A stretch of 64,000 nucleotides of DNA from Saccharicrinis sp050589685 (GCF_050589685.1 NZ_JBNGOS010000003.1:195515-259514), one strand, 5' to 3'; positions 54,992 to 64,000 are shown, counted from the first letter of the stretch. A program made the numbers and translations. Notes: generated by a model not told the origin, from the sequence alone.

Positions 54992-55984
54992 TTACTCACA
55001 TGGACAATAAGTGCTATACCATCCCCAATTTTTGCCATCAAATTCGGTTCCTGTACTCCATGCTGTTTCTTCCCATTTTTCATTACCCATCGTTTTAGAT
55101 ACCACGGCATGGGCAGCAATCGGCCAACATCCGTTTTCATCTTTACAAATATTTTCGAGATCCGCCAGTGGAATCATTAATATTCCATTATCAAAGTCTT
55201 CAATATGATATGGGAAGTTCCCGTTTTTAGGACTGCCCTTTTTAGTGGCAGGCATTTCTTCAATGCAACCTACATAAACATGTGCTTCATCAAGTGTGTA
55301 TTCACCACCAAGTTGATAATTAATATAAAGCTTGTCATCTGCTTCCCAAATCACAAGATCTCCCACGTCGTAGTGCTGGGCAGCTATAATGTCTCCCACT
55401 TTTTCTGGAGGACATGGGTTACATTCTTTAAGACAGTAATCTAAATAATAATTATAACTATAAGTATTGTCCGAGGTTACCCACCAATATCTGCTAGTTG
55501 TAGGATTATACATTTTGATTTTGATATTTATTTTAATGCATTCTGACCATTCAATGATTTTGGGAATTTTATAAATCACAATCTCTGGTCTTGGATCCGA
55601 AGAAAAGTGTTTTTGGTAAGGGAATGATCCATAATTTGCATTAGGCGTTTCTCCTTCACTAAACATGTTTAAAGAAAGATAATGTATTTGCCAGCTTTCT
55701 TCTGCAGTTACTTTTATATAGAGGAAATCTATATCGTTGAAAATTGATACCATCGCAGCTCCTAAAAATGGAAAGAAATCAGCCTCCTCACATGTTTCTA
55801 TTTCAAGATCTTGGGTCGTATAATACCAATTGTTTGTTGACATATATTCCCATTCATCGAGGTGTCCACTTTTTAAATCTGCGGAGTCAGAAATTATCTC
55901 ATTCATTTCTTGTTGTTGGGTACAAGATGTGATTACGAAAAGCGACATCACTAGTATCCACGAAAGGTATATTTCTTTTTTCAT
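54992..55984 (-). CDS. Secreted lipoprotein of unknown function with two domains
   Basis: A 330-residue protein with a lipoprotein signal (WILVMSLFVITSC). The N-terminal domain (about residues 40-180) is beta-rich with many aromatic residues and Cys (CEEADFFPFLGA, YWWVTSDNTYSYNYYLDYC). The second domain begins VGDIIAAQHYDVGDLVIWEADDKLYINYQL and ends with HAVVSKTMG, EETAWSTGTEF and KNWGWYSTYCPC. This second pattern (an ornate beta-sandwich with AHAVV and ETAW-G motifs) recurs in secreted proteins of unknown role in my memory; no function is assigned. It is monocistronic with its own terminator. Confidence 0.7.
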   Translation of the reverse strand: MKKEIYLSWILVMSLFVITSCTQQQEMNEIISDSADLKSGHLDEWEYMSTNNWYYTTQDLEIETCEEADFFPFLGAAMVSIFNDIDFLYIKVTAEESWQIHYLSLNMFSEGETPNANYGSFPYQKHFSSDPRPEIVIYKIPKIIEWSECIKINIKIKMYNPTTSRYWWVTSDNTYSYNYYLDYCLKECNPCPPEKVGDIIAAQHYDVGDLVIWEADDKLYINYQLGGEYTLDEAHVYVGCIEEMPATKKGSPKNGNFPYHIEDFDNGILMIPLADLENICKDENGCWPIAAHAVVSKTMGNEKWEETAWSTGTEFDGKNWGWYSTYCPCE

Positions 55985-56729
55985 AACAGTGTTTTTTTTG
56001 ATTATAACATCGTATAAATTTCCAAGTTTTCGAAGGCAAAGTCAATATTTTTTTGACAAAGCTCCCATAAGTCAGGGTTAGTATTTATTTTTAAGATATA
56101 AAACGTCCCCACCCGTTTCAAATATTACGAATAAGTAATATTTTCGGCTATCTAGTGATTTGTTTTGCTTTCGCAGAATAAATGAAAAGTAAAGGCATTG
56201 AAATACGGCAACAGTCAGGATTTGTGTGTAAAGTAGACAATAACCCCTTTCAAGATTACTGTAAGAATATTAGCTTAATAATTAAGAACATAGTCCATCC
56301 CTATTTCATTATACGGATCGAATTTACACAACATAATAGTAAGAAATACTTAATCTTAGTAATTGAGGAAACTTTATTTTTAATTGAAATGGTCAACCAA
56401 ATCAAAAAAAGCGATAAATACTAATAGTGAGTATACCCATTCAATTTTGATAAAACTGCTGTTGGGACGTCACTACCACCAATAACCACGATAACTCCTT
56501 GATTAACTGACTCAGGTAGTTTTATTGAAAAAAAGATGAGGATAGTTAGAAACAAAAAGAGTTATGAAGTAATCCTGGTAAGAATTTTTATTCTTCTCAT
56601 CTATTTTTCGTGGAATCTTATTTACAATATTAATTGGTGGGGTAAAAATAAAAAAGTTGGAACAATCTTATTGTCTTTAAGTACTATATTATTCACTATA
56701 TTTGATATTCAATCATCAAGTTTATAAAT
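55985..56729. other. Gene-poor region before the M1 aminopeptidase
   Basis: A 745-bp AT-rich gap. Two small plus frames are possible but unsupported: 56182-56424 (80 codons, starts MKSKGIEIRQQSGF, no known motif) and 56536-56727 (63 codons with two hydrophobic stretches, starts MRIVRNKKSYEV). The second overlaps the aminopeptidase promoter and is probably not a gene. A palindrome AATATTAC/GTAATATT lies at 56121-56142. Confidence 0.4.
56671..56704 (+). promoter_or_regulatory. Promoter of the M1 aminopeptidase gene
   Basis: A TTG at 56671-56673 and TATATTTG at 56697-56704 match the -33 and -7 elements of Bacteroidota with 23 bp between them. The predicted leader is about 20 nt to the ATG at 56730. 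Confidence 0.5.
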
Positions 56730-59294
56730 ATGAAGTATTTGTTCGCTTTAGCAACAATCATTAGTGGAATTGTTTTTTTTAGTTGTCGAAATCCCGAACC
56801 CAAACCATTAGAATCGGGTGTTTCTCTTGCATTGGCGGAAGAAAGATTTAACGATATTTCCAACATCGAATATAAGCTGGAACTTACAATTCCAGATTCG
56901 ATGCAAAATGATATTGAAGGCACTGCGCTTATCTCCTTAAACAAAAAGAATTCTAAAACTCCACTGGTGCTGGATTTTGTAAGCACTACCGATAAAATAC
57001 AAGCCGTATTGGTGAACGACGAAAAAGCGTTTTTCAAGCTGGAAAACGAGCATTTAGTAATCCCGCCACGTTTTTTGCAAAAAGGTAAAAACAAATTAGA
57101 AATCACTTTTATTCTGGGTAACGGTGCGCTCAATCGCAATGATAACTATTTCTATTCTCTTTTTGTACCTGCCAGAGCCCGGACCGCTATTCCATGCTTC
57201 GACCAACCGGATTTAAAAGCCAAAGTTTCTTATTCCATCAGCATGCCCAAAAACCTAACAGCTATAACCAATGGTAAACCTGAGTATTACGAAGATATAT
57301 CCAAGAACAGAAAGTTGGTTAGTTTTGCCTCCTCCAAACCAATAAGCACCTATCTGTGGGCTTTTGCTGTAGGGGAGTTAAAAAAAACAACACAAAAAAG
57401 AAGCGGAAGGGAGATTTCCATATACCATATGGAAACAGACTCTAACAAGATAATAAGAAATACGCCTGCTATTTTCGACCAGGTATTTCATTCAATAAAC
57501 TGGTTGGAAGATTATACCGAAGTAGATTTCCCATTTTCCAAGTATGATTTGGTATGTATTCCTTCCTTTCAGTTTGGAGGTATGGAACACCCGGGGGCTG
57601 TATATTATCGCTCGGAACTGTTGTTTCTGAGCGAAAGCCCTACCCAACAACAATTACTACGAAGAGCTCAGCTTATCGCACACGAAACAGCCCACATGTG
57701 GTTTGGCGATTTAGTGACCATGAAATGGTTTAGCGGGGTATGGCAAAAGGAAGTGTTTGCCAATTTCATGGCCGATAAAATTGTGGAAGAACAGTTCCCC
57801 GCATTAAATCACAAGCTCACCTTTTTAACCAGCCACTTTCCCGCCTCTTATTCGGTAGACAGAACCATTGCCGCCAACCCCATCCAACAAAAACTTGTTA
57901 ATCTGAACGATGCAGGCTCCATGTATGGAAACATCATCTATCATAAAGCGCCCATTATGATGAACCAGCTGGAGAACCTGACTGGCAAAGAACAGCTTCG
58001 CAAAGGATTGGGTAAATATTTGAAGGATTATAGCTATGCGAATGCTACCTGGTACGATTTAATGGAGATTTTAAATGATTTGTCGGAATATGATTTGCAA
58101 CTTTGGAGCAATACATGGACCTATGCGGCAGGTCGCCCCATTATTAATTTCAACTTTGAAAATAAGCAGTTGGTTATTAACCAACAACCTGAATATGGAG
58201 ATACCAATAAAGTATGGCCACAAAGAATCCAATATTGCAGAATCAATGCTTCGGAAAAAATAAATGAGGAGGTTGAATTATTATCGGCTAAAACCGCTAT
58301 CGAAGATGTAAACATTCAACCTGAATTTATACTTCCCACCATCAACGAAGGCGGGTATGGTTTATTTTTAATGGATGATATCTCGTTGGAATATGCCATT
58401 AACAACATTCATGTATTGGCTGATGAGTTGGCAAGAGGTGCAATGTTGGTTCAGCTTTTCGAAAACTTTATGCATGGAGAAATAGCTCCTTCCCGATACT
58501 TAAATATGTTACAGACTATGGTATCCAACGAAAATAACGAACAAATATTGACTTTAGCCTGTAACCAACTTGTGGATGTATTTTGGCGTTTTACCACCGA
58601 AAAATTAAGAACAGAACTTGGTAATAGCATAGAACAAACCCTATTCAACCAAATCAGTATTGTAGGATCCACCGGAACAAAAAAGTTACTTTTTAATGCA
58701 TGGTCACAAATAGTCGCTACCCCATCCGGTCTAAAGAAACTCAAACAGGTGATTAAACGGGAAAAGGTATATGGAGCCTCACTTTCCGAACGGGATGTAA
58801 GCGCTGCTGTATTAAACCTCGCACTGAAAGATAAAACGTTAGACCAACAGTTTGTTATTTCTTATACGGGCAAACTCAAAGATGAAGAATTAAAAAACAA
58901 AATGCTTTTTGTTAGTCCTGTGTTTTCATCGGACAATACCGATTTGGATAAATTTGTTACCGGACTGCAATCAGAAGCCAACCGAAAACAAGAAAATTGG
59001 GTTCTGACTGCACTTTCCTTTTTGCACCATCCCTACCGAAACGAACATTCGATAAAATACTTAGAAGTTTTACTTGATTTAACAGAAACCATCAAAGAAA
59101 CCGGAGATATATTTTTCCCTATTGGATGGTTAAACAATACGCTGGGGGGTTATGGTTCCCTTGAAGCGGAAAAAATCATTGATTACTTTTTTAAGGACAA
59201 TCCAAATTATCCCGAAGATTTAAAACGCAAAATATTGCAGTCGGCAGATATGATTAAGCGGAGCAGAATGGTAAAAGATAAGTATTTGGATTGA
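56730..59294 (+). CDS. M1-family aminopeptidase lipoprotein
   Basis: An 854-residue gluzincin. A lipobox ends at Cys19 (GIVFFSC). The N-terminal beta domain is followed by the catalytic domain with substrate-binding GGMEHPGA (about 283-290, a variant of GAMEN), zinc-binding His318-Glu319-x-x-His322 in IAHETAHMWFGD and the third ligand Glu341 in KEVFANFMAD. A long helical C-terminal domain completes the normal M1 length. It removes N-terminal residues from peptides in the periplasm or at the outer membrane. GGMEH instead of GAMEN is common in Bacteroidota members and not a loss of function. Confidence 0.93.
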   Translation: MKYLFALATIISGIVFFSCRNPEPKPLESGVSLALAEERFNDISNIEYKLELTIPDSMQNDIEGTALISLNKKNSKTPLVLDFVSTTDKIQAVLVNDEKAFFKLENEHLVIPPRFLQKGKNKLEITFILGNGALNRNDNYFYSLFVPARARTAIPCFDQPDLKAKVSYSISMPKNLTAITNGKPEYYEDISKNRKLVSFASSKPISTYLWAFAVGELKKTTQKRSGREISIYHMETDSNKIIRNTPAIFDQVFHSINWLEDYTEVDFPFSKYDLVCIPSFQFGGMEHPGAVYYRSELLFLSESPTQQQLLRRAQLIAHETAHMWFGDLVTMKWFSGVWQKEVFANFMADKIVEEQFPALNHKLTFLTSHFPASYSVDRTIAANPIQQKLVNLNDAGSMYGNIIYHKAPIMMNQLENLTGKEQLRKGLGKYLKDYSYANATWYDLMEILNDLSEYDLQLWSNTWTYAAGRPIINFNFENKQLVINQQPEYGDTNKVWPQRIQYCRINASEKINEEVELLSAKTAIEDVNIQPEFILPTINEGGYGLFLMDDISLEYAINNIHVLADELARGAMLVQLFENFMHGEIAPSRYLNMLQTMVSNENNEQILTLACNQLVDVFWRFTTEKLRTELGNSIEQTLFNQISIVGSTGTKKLLFNAWSQIVATPSGLKKLKQVIKREKVYGASLSERDVSAAVLNLALKDKTLDQQFVISYTGKLKDEELKNKMLFVSPVFSSDNTDLDKFVTGLQSEANRKQENWVLTALSFLHHPYRNEHSIKYLEVLLDLTETIKETGDIFFPIGWLNNTLGGYGSLEAEKIIDYFFKDNPNYPEDLKRKILQSADMIKRSRMVKDKYLD

Positions 59295-59314
59295 TATCAC
59301 AAACACCGCTAAGG

Positions 59315-59353
59315 CACCAGGTTCACTAAGGTATACTTAGAAATAACCTGGTG
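59315..59353. terminator. Bidirectional hairpin between convergent genes
   Basis: Outer arms CACCAGGTT and AACCTGGTG (9 bp) enclose an inner CTAAG/CTTAG stem. It lies 20 nt after the aminopeptidase stop and 32 nt after the aldo/keto reductase stop on the other strand. T-runs are weak. Confidence 0.55.
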
Positions 59354-59385
59354 TTTCCCAGTGCTCTTTGTCCCTAATTGGTATT

Positions 59386-60387
59386 TTATATCTGCGCTGA
59401 CATTTTTAAAACATCTTCAATTTTTGCCAATTCGTCTCTGTTGAATTCCAGATTTTTCAGGCTCTCCACACTATCCTTTAGTTGACGGACGGAACTCGCT
59501 CCTATCAGAACAGATGTTACCCTTGGATCTTTCAATAACCAGGCTATCGCCATTTGCGCAAGTGACTGACCACGGTTAACGGCCAATTCGTTCAGATTCT
59601 TTATCACCTCCAGCTTTTCCGGTGTCAGATGCTCTTCTTTTAAAAAGAGGTTTCGTGTCATGCGTGATCCTTCAGGTATGCCCTGCAGGTATTTATTGGT
59701 TAATAAACCTTGTGCCAAAGGCGAAAAGGCAATCAATCCGATACCTCGTTTATCAACCACATCCAGCAACTCCTCTTCAACCCATCGCTGAAACATGCTA
59801 TACCGTGCCTGATGAATCAAACAAGGCGTACCTAATTCGCGCAAAATGGATTCTGCCTCACGGGTTTTATCCGCCGGATAATTAGAAATACCCGCATACA
59901 ATGCCTTCCCTTGTCTTACAGCATGATCCAGCGCCATCATGGTTTCTTCCAAGGGTGTATCAGGATCAAAACGATGTGAGTAGAAAATATCCACGTACTC
60001 CAGTTTCATTCGCCTTAAGCTTTGGTCCAGGCTGGAAATTAAATTTTTACGTGAACCCCATTCTCCATATGGGCCAGGCCACATATAATATCCGGCTTTG
60101 GTAGAAATCAATAACTCATCGCGATAAGCTTTCAGGTGATTGTTCAGTACCTTTCCAAAGTTTTCTTCGGCACTTCCGGGTTCAGGACCGTAGTTATTGG
60201 CCAGATCAAAGTGCGTAATCCCTTTGTCAAAAGCTTCGAAAATAATGGCCTTTCCATTTTCAAAAACGTCTACCGAGCCAAAGTTATGCCATAATCCTAA
60301 GGATATTGCCGGCAGTTTAATTCCGCTTCTACCGCATCGCTGGTAAAGCATTTCGTCGTATCTCTTGTTTTTTACCTGATGTTGCAT
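59386..60387 (-). CDS. Aldo/keto reductase (YghZ-like)
   Basis: A 333-residue NADPH-dependent TIM-barrel oxidoreductase. The catalytic tetrad region is visible: Asp in HFDLANNYGP with the Tyr of ANNYG, Lys in LISTKAGY and His in IFYSHRFD. GPYGEWGSRKNLISSLDQSL and the C-terminal VLIGASSVRQLKD are typical of the YghZ/L-glyceraldehyde 3-phosphate reductase branch. It probably detoxifies aldehydes such as methylglyoxal or reduces glyceraldehyde phosphate; cytoplasmic. It is 31 nt downstream of the M64 peptidase gene, so the two may share a transcript. Confidence 0.92.
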   Translation of the reverse strand: MQHQVKNKRYDEMLYQRCGRSGIKLPAISLGLWHNFGSVDVFENGKAIIFEAFDKGITHFDLANNYGPEPGSAEENFGKVLNNHLKAYRDELLISTKAGYYMWPGPYGEWGSRKNLISSLDQSLRRMKLEYVDIFYSHRFDPDTPLEETMMALDHAVRQGKALYAGISNYPADKTREAESILRELGTPCLIHQARYSMFQRWVEEELLDVVDKRGIGLIAFSPLAQGLLTNKYLQGIPEGSRMTRNLFLKEEHLTPEKLEVIKNLNELAVNRGQSLAQMAIAWLLKDPRVTSVLIGASSVRQLKDSVESLKNLEFNRDELAKIEDVLKMSAQI

Positions 60388-60418
60388 TTTTTATTATTTA
60401 ATCAGTAATATGTAAACT

Positions 60419-61693
60419 TTAATCCGTTAAAAATAGAATCATTTTTTCAATGGCACGCTGACATACAGGACAAAACGCGCGGGCTTCGTTCGATTTCATT
60501 CTGCAATCATATGCAGGACGATAAACACCCTTTGCCACATATCCACCTCCTTCAAAAACGCCAACTTTACGAAAGTATTTTTCTTTGGCAGGCGTTGGAA
60601 CAGGTGTTGAAGAATCAATCATATCCTTCCATTTGCCCTCAAATTCTTTTAGTGTTGTTAAATTAGGTTGCCATGGTTCAATGGCTTGGTTAAAATAATC
60701 GCTGTAACTCACTTCCGAAGTGTAATACTCATCACCTAAGCCGGCAAAGGCATGTCCAAACTCATGTATAAAAACCGTTAAGGAGCGGTGGTTATCCACG
60801 GAAGTCAGCGAAAAATGATTATAGATTCCACCTCCCCCATATTTATCGGTATTGGCAATAACATATATCTGATCGTATGGTACCAAAGCGGCATAATCCC
60901 TGATTAAAAAGGTATTTGTACTTGCCAGATATCGATCTGAATTTAACGTATTAAAACTTGATCGCAAAGCCGTATCCTTCCATATATCTTTTCTCGGATC
61001 CGTTACTCCTGATTCTTCCGAAATAGCATCCACGGCCCAAATATTAAATTTCTTTTGGAATTTATCAAAGGGAGCTTGTGTAAATAAGTAATTGCTCAAT
61101 CTGAGGATGTCGTCGTGAAACTTTTCAATCTCGTCCTTAGTATAGCCGTCCCCGATAAATGCAATATCTATACATTCATCCTTTGAACCATTATCTATTA
61201 ATTTATGTGTGCCGATGTTTTTAAGATGAGATTTAGATACGCCATCATCATTAGGCTTTATCTCTGCGTGAAATAACTCATAAAACGCCCCGTTTCTCGT
61301 TCTTTTTTCAATGGATACTAAAATATTATCCCTCGGATATGGTACAGTCAGTGTTTGAAAAAAGCTCTTGTCCACCAACTCAGCCTCCTCTGTTGTTTGC
61401 CATTCTTCAAGCAAGGAACAAAAGCCACGCGTATAAATATCTTCCTTACTTTCTGCATCCTTCACAACAATTCTAAACTCGCCATATTCAAACTGATCAA
61501 TCGTTTTAAGCAATGTACCTCCAAAATACGGTTCTTTCTTTAACTCAAAAATCGAAGCATGGGTTTCTTTCGCATTCCCACTTAATATAAAATCAATTCG
61601 TAAACTTCCATTCTCAAAATATTCCTGAAACTGACCATATGATAAATAACCCAGGTTAAGAAAAAAAAGAAGAATTAATACAATCTGTTTCAT
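60419..61693 (-). CDS. M64-family (IgA peptidase-like) secreted metallopeptidase
   Basis: A 424-residue protein with a signal peptide (LILLFFLNLGYLSYGQ). The N-terminal domain (about residues 25-160) is beta-rich. The peptidase domain opens with DIAFIGDGYTKDE and carries the zinc motif His310-Glu311-x-x-x-His314 in FIHEFGHAFAGLGDEYY, with Asp321 as a likely third ligand. The C-terminus has CRMKSNEARAFCPVCQRAI. The family was named from a Clostridium IgA protease, but most Bacteroidota members have no known substrate. It is periplasmic or secreted. Confidence 0.9.
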   Translation of the reverse strand: MKQIVLILLFFLNLGYLSYGQFQEYFENGSLRIDFILSGNAKETHASIFELKKEPYFGGTLLKTIDQFEYGEFRIVVKDAESKEDIYTRGFCSLLEEWQTTEEAELVDKSFFQTLTVPYPRDNILVSIEKRTRNGAFYELFHAEIKPNDDGVSKSHLKNIGTHKLIDNGSKDECIDIAFIGDGYTKDEIEKFHDDILRLSNYLFTQAPFDKFQKKFNIWAVDAISEESGVTDPRKDIWKDTALRSSFNTLNSDRYLASTNTFLIRDYAALVPYDQIYVIANTDKYGGGGIYNHFSLTSVDNHRSLTVFIHEFGHAFAGLGDEYYTSEVSYSDYFNQAIEPWQPNLTTLKEFEGKWKDMIDSSTPVPTPAKEKYFRKVGVFEGGGYVAKGVYRPAYDCRMKSNEARAFCPVCQRAIEKMILFLTD

Positions 61694-61712
61694 GTTGGAA
61701 CAATTTTACTTT

Positions 61713-61720
61713 TACTTTTG
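61713..61720 (+). promoter_or_regulatory. Candidate -7 box of the mechanosensitive channel gene
   Basis: TACTTTTG matches TAnnTTTG perfectly and lies 46 nt before the ATG at 61766. The nearest upstream TTG (61695-61697) is only 15 bp away, closer than usual. Confidence 0.4.
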
Positions 61721-61765
61721 TATGTTGAACAATGTACAAATAATTGAATTTAAAAATACTGCTCA

Positions 61766-63058
61766 ATGTCAGATATCATCATTAAAGCACAGGTTGACGT
61801 CGAAAGTTTAAAATCATCTTTTGATAACCTGATGCAACGTACCGGCCTTAGCGATGAAGTAATCAGTTATTTAACTGTTGCTCTTTTGTCTATCCTTGCC
61901 ATCCTTCTTGCAAAAGCAGCTCACTTTTTTGCAAAAAAATATTTGGTGCACACGGTAGAACGCTTTATGTCGAAAACCAAATCGAAATACGACGATTTCT
62001 ATGTAAAACGTAACTTGATTAGCAGAACTGCATTAATAGTTCCCGCATTGGTAATTTACGCGTTTACCGATTTAATTTTCAAGCCCTATCCGCAAGCCTA
62101 CAGCCTACTTAACAATATCGTTTCATCTTATTTTATAGTGGTTATATTGTTGATGGTAGATTCGTTTTTAAAAGCCACACAAGATATTTACAACGTTCAA
62201 CCTTATAGCAAAGACAGACCTATTAAAGGGTATGTTCAGGGCATTCAACTAGTTATAACTCTGGTAGGTATTTTAATTATAGTTTCTATCATTTTCGGGG
62301 TAAAGCTCACTGAGGTATTTATTGGACTTGGAACTATTGCGGCTGTTTTAATTTTGGTTTTTAAAGATACTATTCTTGGTTTTGTGGCAAGTATTCAATT
62401 ATCGGCCAACAATATGGTTAAGCCGGGCGACTGGATTGTAATGCCGTCTCGCAATACAGACGGGACGGTATTAGAAATAACCCTAAACACGGTAAAAATT
62501 CAGAACTGGGACAAAACCATTTCCACCGTTCCAACTTACGCCTTGGTTAGCGAGAGTTTTATTAATTGGAAAGGAATGGAGGAATCGGGAGGTAGACGCA
62601 TTAAGCGTTCCATTAATATCGATATGAAATCGGTAAAATTCTGCACTCCCAAGATGATTGATAAATTTAAGAAGGTAAAATTCTTGCAAGGTTACATTGA
62701 AGATAAGCTTACCGAGTTGGAAGAATATAATCAGCAGTTTGATATTGATGAATCATCCGCTATTAACGGAAGAAACCTGACCAATCTGGGCATTTTCAGA
62801 AAATACTTGGAAAGCTACCTTACTCACCATCCCAAAATACACAATAAGATGACCTTTCTGGTTCGCCACCTGCAACCCAATGAGAAAGGTTTACCTATAG
62901 AGATATATGTTTTCAGTAATGATCAGGCATGGGCCAACTATGAATCTATTCAAGCAGATATTTTTGACCACATTTTGGCGGTTATCCCCGAATTTGACCT
63001 AAGGGTCTTCCAGTTTCCCACTGAACAGGTTCAAAATCAGCAAATATTTGAGGAATAG
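61766..63058 (+). CDS. MscS-family mechanosensitive channel of the YbdG (MscM) type
   Basis: A 430-residue inner-membrane protein with about five membrane helices in the first 210 residues. The pore helix and beta domain read LGTIAAVLILVFKDTILGFVASIQLSANNMVKPGDWIVMP when joined across the motif, followed by VKIQNWDKTISTVPTYALVSESFINW and GGRRIKRSI. The C-terminal ESIQADIFDHILAVIPEFDLRVFQ is characteristic of YbdG rather than MscS. It protects against hypo-osmotic shock with small conductance. No operon partners. Confidence 0.95.
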   Translation: MSDIIIKAQVDVESLKSSFDNLMQRTGLSDEVISYLTVALLSILAILLAKAAHFFAKKYLVHTVERFMSKTKSKYDDFYVKRNLISRTALIVPALVIYAFTDLIFKPYPQAYSLLNNIVSSYFIVVILLMVDSFLKATQDIYNVQPYSKDRPIKGYVQGIQLVITLVGILIIVSIIFGVKLTEVFIGLGTIAAVLILVFKDTILGFVASIQLSANNMVKPGDWIVMPSRNTDGTVLEITLNTVKIQNWDKTISTVPTYALVSESFINWKGMEESGGRRIKRSINIDMKSVKFCTPKMIDKFKKVKFLQGYIEDKLTELEEYNQQFDIDESSAINGRNLTNLGIFRKYLESYLTHHPKIHNKMTFLVRHLQPNEKGLPIEIYVFSNDQAWANYESIQADIFDHILAVIPEFDLRVFQFPTEQVQNQQIFEE

Positions 63059-63353
63059 CTGTTATTTCCTATATTTTTTCAAAAAATAATCCACTTGCGT
63101 TGTATGCCTGCCCCTAACTTGCGCAAACCAAAACCAAACATGATAACGCTTTGATTTTGAAGCATACCTGCCTCGGAGTATCGAAGCACATCTGCAAGTG
63201 CTTATAATTTATAAGCAATATCCGAAATTAATTAATATTAAATTAATAAATATGACAATTTTTGTTGAATATTAGGAGTTGGTTTTATAATTTAGTGCCG
63301 ATTTATTATAAAAACCAATTAAAAAACTACAAATTATAACCAACAAGTAAATC
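63059..63353. other. Intergenic region between the channel gene and the Lrp-type regulator
   Basis: A 295-bp AT-rich gap, very AT-rich near 63200-63260. No repeat or clear TAnnTTTG box seen. Confidence 0.4.
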
Positions 63354-63815
63354 ATGGATAGCCGACAAATTGATAGTTTAGATAAAAAAATATTATCTCT
63401 TATCATAAAAAATGCACGTATTCCTTTTTTGGAAGTGGCAAGGGAATGTAAAGTATCAGGTGCAGCCATTCACCAACGAATACAACGCTTGATGAATTTG
63501 GAAGTAATCAAGGGTTCTGAATTTATTATCAACCCGGCAAAAATAGGATATCACACCTGTGCATTTATGGGTATTTTTCTAAAAAAGGCAAGTCTGTTCG
63601 ATAAAGTGGTTGAGATGTTACACGAAATTCCACAAATCACGGAATGTCACTATACAACCGGATCGTATGCTATCTTCATTAAAATTTATGCCAAAAACAA
63701 CGAAGATTTAAAACGCATGTTACATGATAAACTACAATCCATAACAGGTATTTCATCTACGGAGACTATTATATCGTTAGAAGAAACATTTAAAAGGCAA
63801 TTACCGGTTGATTAA
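63354..63815 (+). CDS. Lrp/AsnC-family transcriptional regulator
   Basis: A 153-residue regulator. The N-terminal winged HTH reads DSLDKKILSLIIKNARIP and GAAIHQRIQRLMNLEVIKGS; the C-terminal RAM domain has FMGIFLKKASLFDKVVEML, ITECHYTTGSYAIFIKIYA and a closing ISSTETIISLEETF. Such proteins respond to amino acids and form octamers. Its targets are unknown. It is monocistronic with a strong terminator 20 nt downstream. Confidence 0.93.
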   Translation: MDSRQIDSLDKKILSLIIKNARIPFLEVARECKVSGAAIHQRIQRLMNLEVIKGSEFIINPAKIGYHTCAFMGIFLKKASLFDKVVEMLHEIPQITECHYTTGSYAIFIKIYAKNNEDLKRMLHDKLQSITGISSTETIISLEETFKRQLPVD

Positions 63816-63835
63816 AATTACTTGAAGATATGACT

Positions 63836-63870
63836 GACTCCGATTGTTCCCAGATATCGGAGTTTTTTTT
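63836..63870 (+). terminator. Rho-independent terminator of the Lrp-type gene
   Basis: A perfect 8-bp stem ACTCCGAT/ATCGGAGT with an 11-nt loop, followed by a run of nine T. It lies 20 nt after the stop codon. Confidence 0.92.
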
Positions 63871-63908
63871 TATTCTTAATTCTACGTATTCATGGACATT
63901 CACATCCG

Positions 63909-64000
63909 TTTAACCCGCAATAGGCATTAGAAATTCTATTACACCTTGAAATTACTTTAAAACAAGACACTTCGTTGCATCACTTCAACTCACCAGAACG
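63909..64000 (-). mobile_element. MITE-like palindromic element, copy 4, cut by the window end
   Basis: Starting with CCCGCAATAGGCATTAGAAA at 63914 and preceded by TTTAA (63909-63913), the sequence is the reverse complement of the right half of copies 1 and 2, through AAAACAAGACACTTCGTTGC to ACTCACCAGAACG at the last base. The other end and second target duplicate lie outside the window. Confidence 0.8.

Noticed and set aside
56536..56727. A 63-codon frame with hydrophobic stretches just before the M1 aminopeptidase
   Set aside because: The well-formed -33/-7 pair of the aminopeptidase lies inside its end; low-complexity AT-rich composition explains the hydrophobicity.

Overview
The window looks like the chromosome of a member of the Bacteroidota, probably class Bacteroidia and close to the marine or sediment Marinilabiliales. 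This rests on SusC/SusD pairs, SusE/F-type lipoproteins, TAnnTTTG-type -7 promoter boxes, a LytTR two-component pair, a Reg_prop/Y_Y_Y sensor kinase, pyruvate phosphate dikinase and an AT-rich base composition. The order-level placement is inference. I saw no rRNA, tRNA or CRISPR array.

1-18432 is one starch/maltodextrin regulon built on two divergent arms. The minus arm runs from a SusC-like TonB receptor through SusD, a SusE-like and a SusF-like starch-binding lipoprotein to a GH13 surface amylase and the N-terminal part of a second secreted starch enzyme cut by the window edge. The plus arm is a LacI-family regulator followed by an inner-membrane sugar permease, beta-phosphoglucomutase, GH65 maltose phosphorylase and a SusA-like periplasmic GH13. 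Together they bind and cut starch outside, import oligosaccharides, trim them in the periplasm, take maltose into the cytoplasm and convert it by phosphorolysis to glucose 6-phosphate. GCAAAC-GTTTGC palindromes lie upstream of both arms.

18433-23332 holds a solitary Vsr-like nuclease, an NAD(P)-binding protein, an EEP-family hydrolase, a propeller lipoprotein, an ABM-domain protein and a REP-associated tyrosine transposase set among short REP-like palindromes. 23333-30907 is an RND efflux operon with its own LytTR response regulator and kinase. 30908-44509 carries a 21-bp tandem repeat, a CBM9-like lipoprotein, a His-rich metal-transporter-like protein, MutS2, RsgA, a response regulator/PP2C phosphatase, PpdK, a dihydroorotate dehydrogenase-like protein and a decayed MFS gene.

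44510-54991 has a large sensor kinase, DMT and NhaC transporters, and a bufferin-like RiPP cluster: a secreted precursor with six Cys, a DUF692/MNIO enzyme and a DUF2063 partner. A small palindromic mobile element sits between the precursor and the enzyme. Three complete copies of this element, one copy cut by the window end and one old fragment are present. Each intact end is flanked by an AT-rich 5-bp target duplication where both ends are visible, and one copy interrupts the MFS gene. A decayed 5'-nucleotidase follows the RiPP cluster.

54992-64000 contains an unknown lipoprotein, an M1 aminopeptidase, an aldo/keto reductase, an M64 peptidase, a YbdG-type MscS channel and an Lrp/AsnC regulator, and ends inside the fourth element copy.
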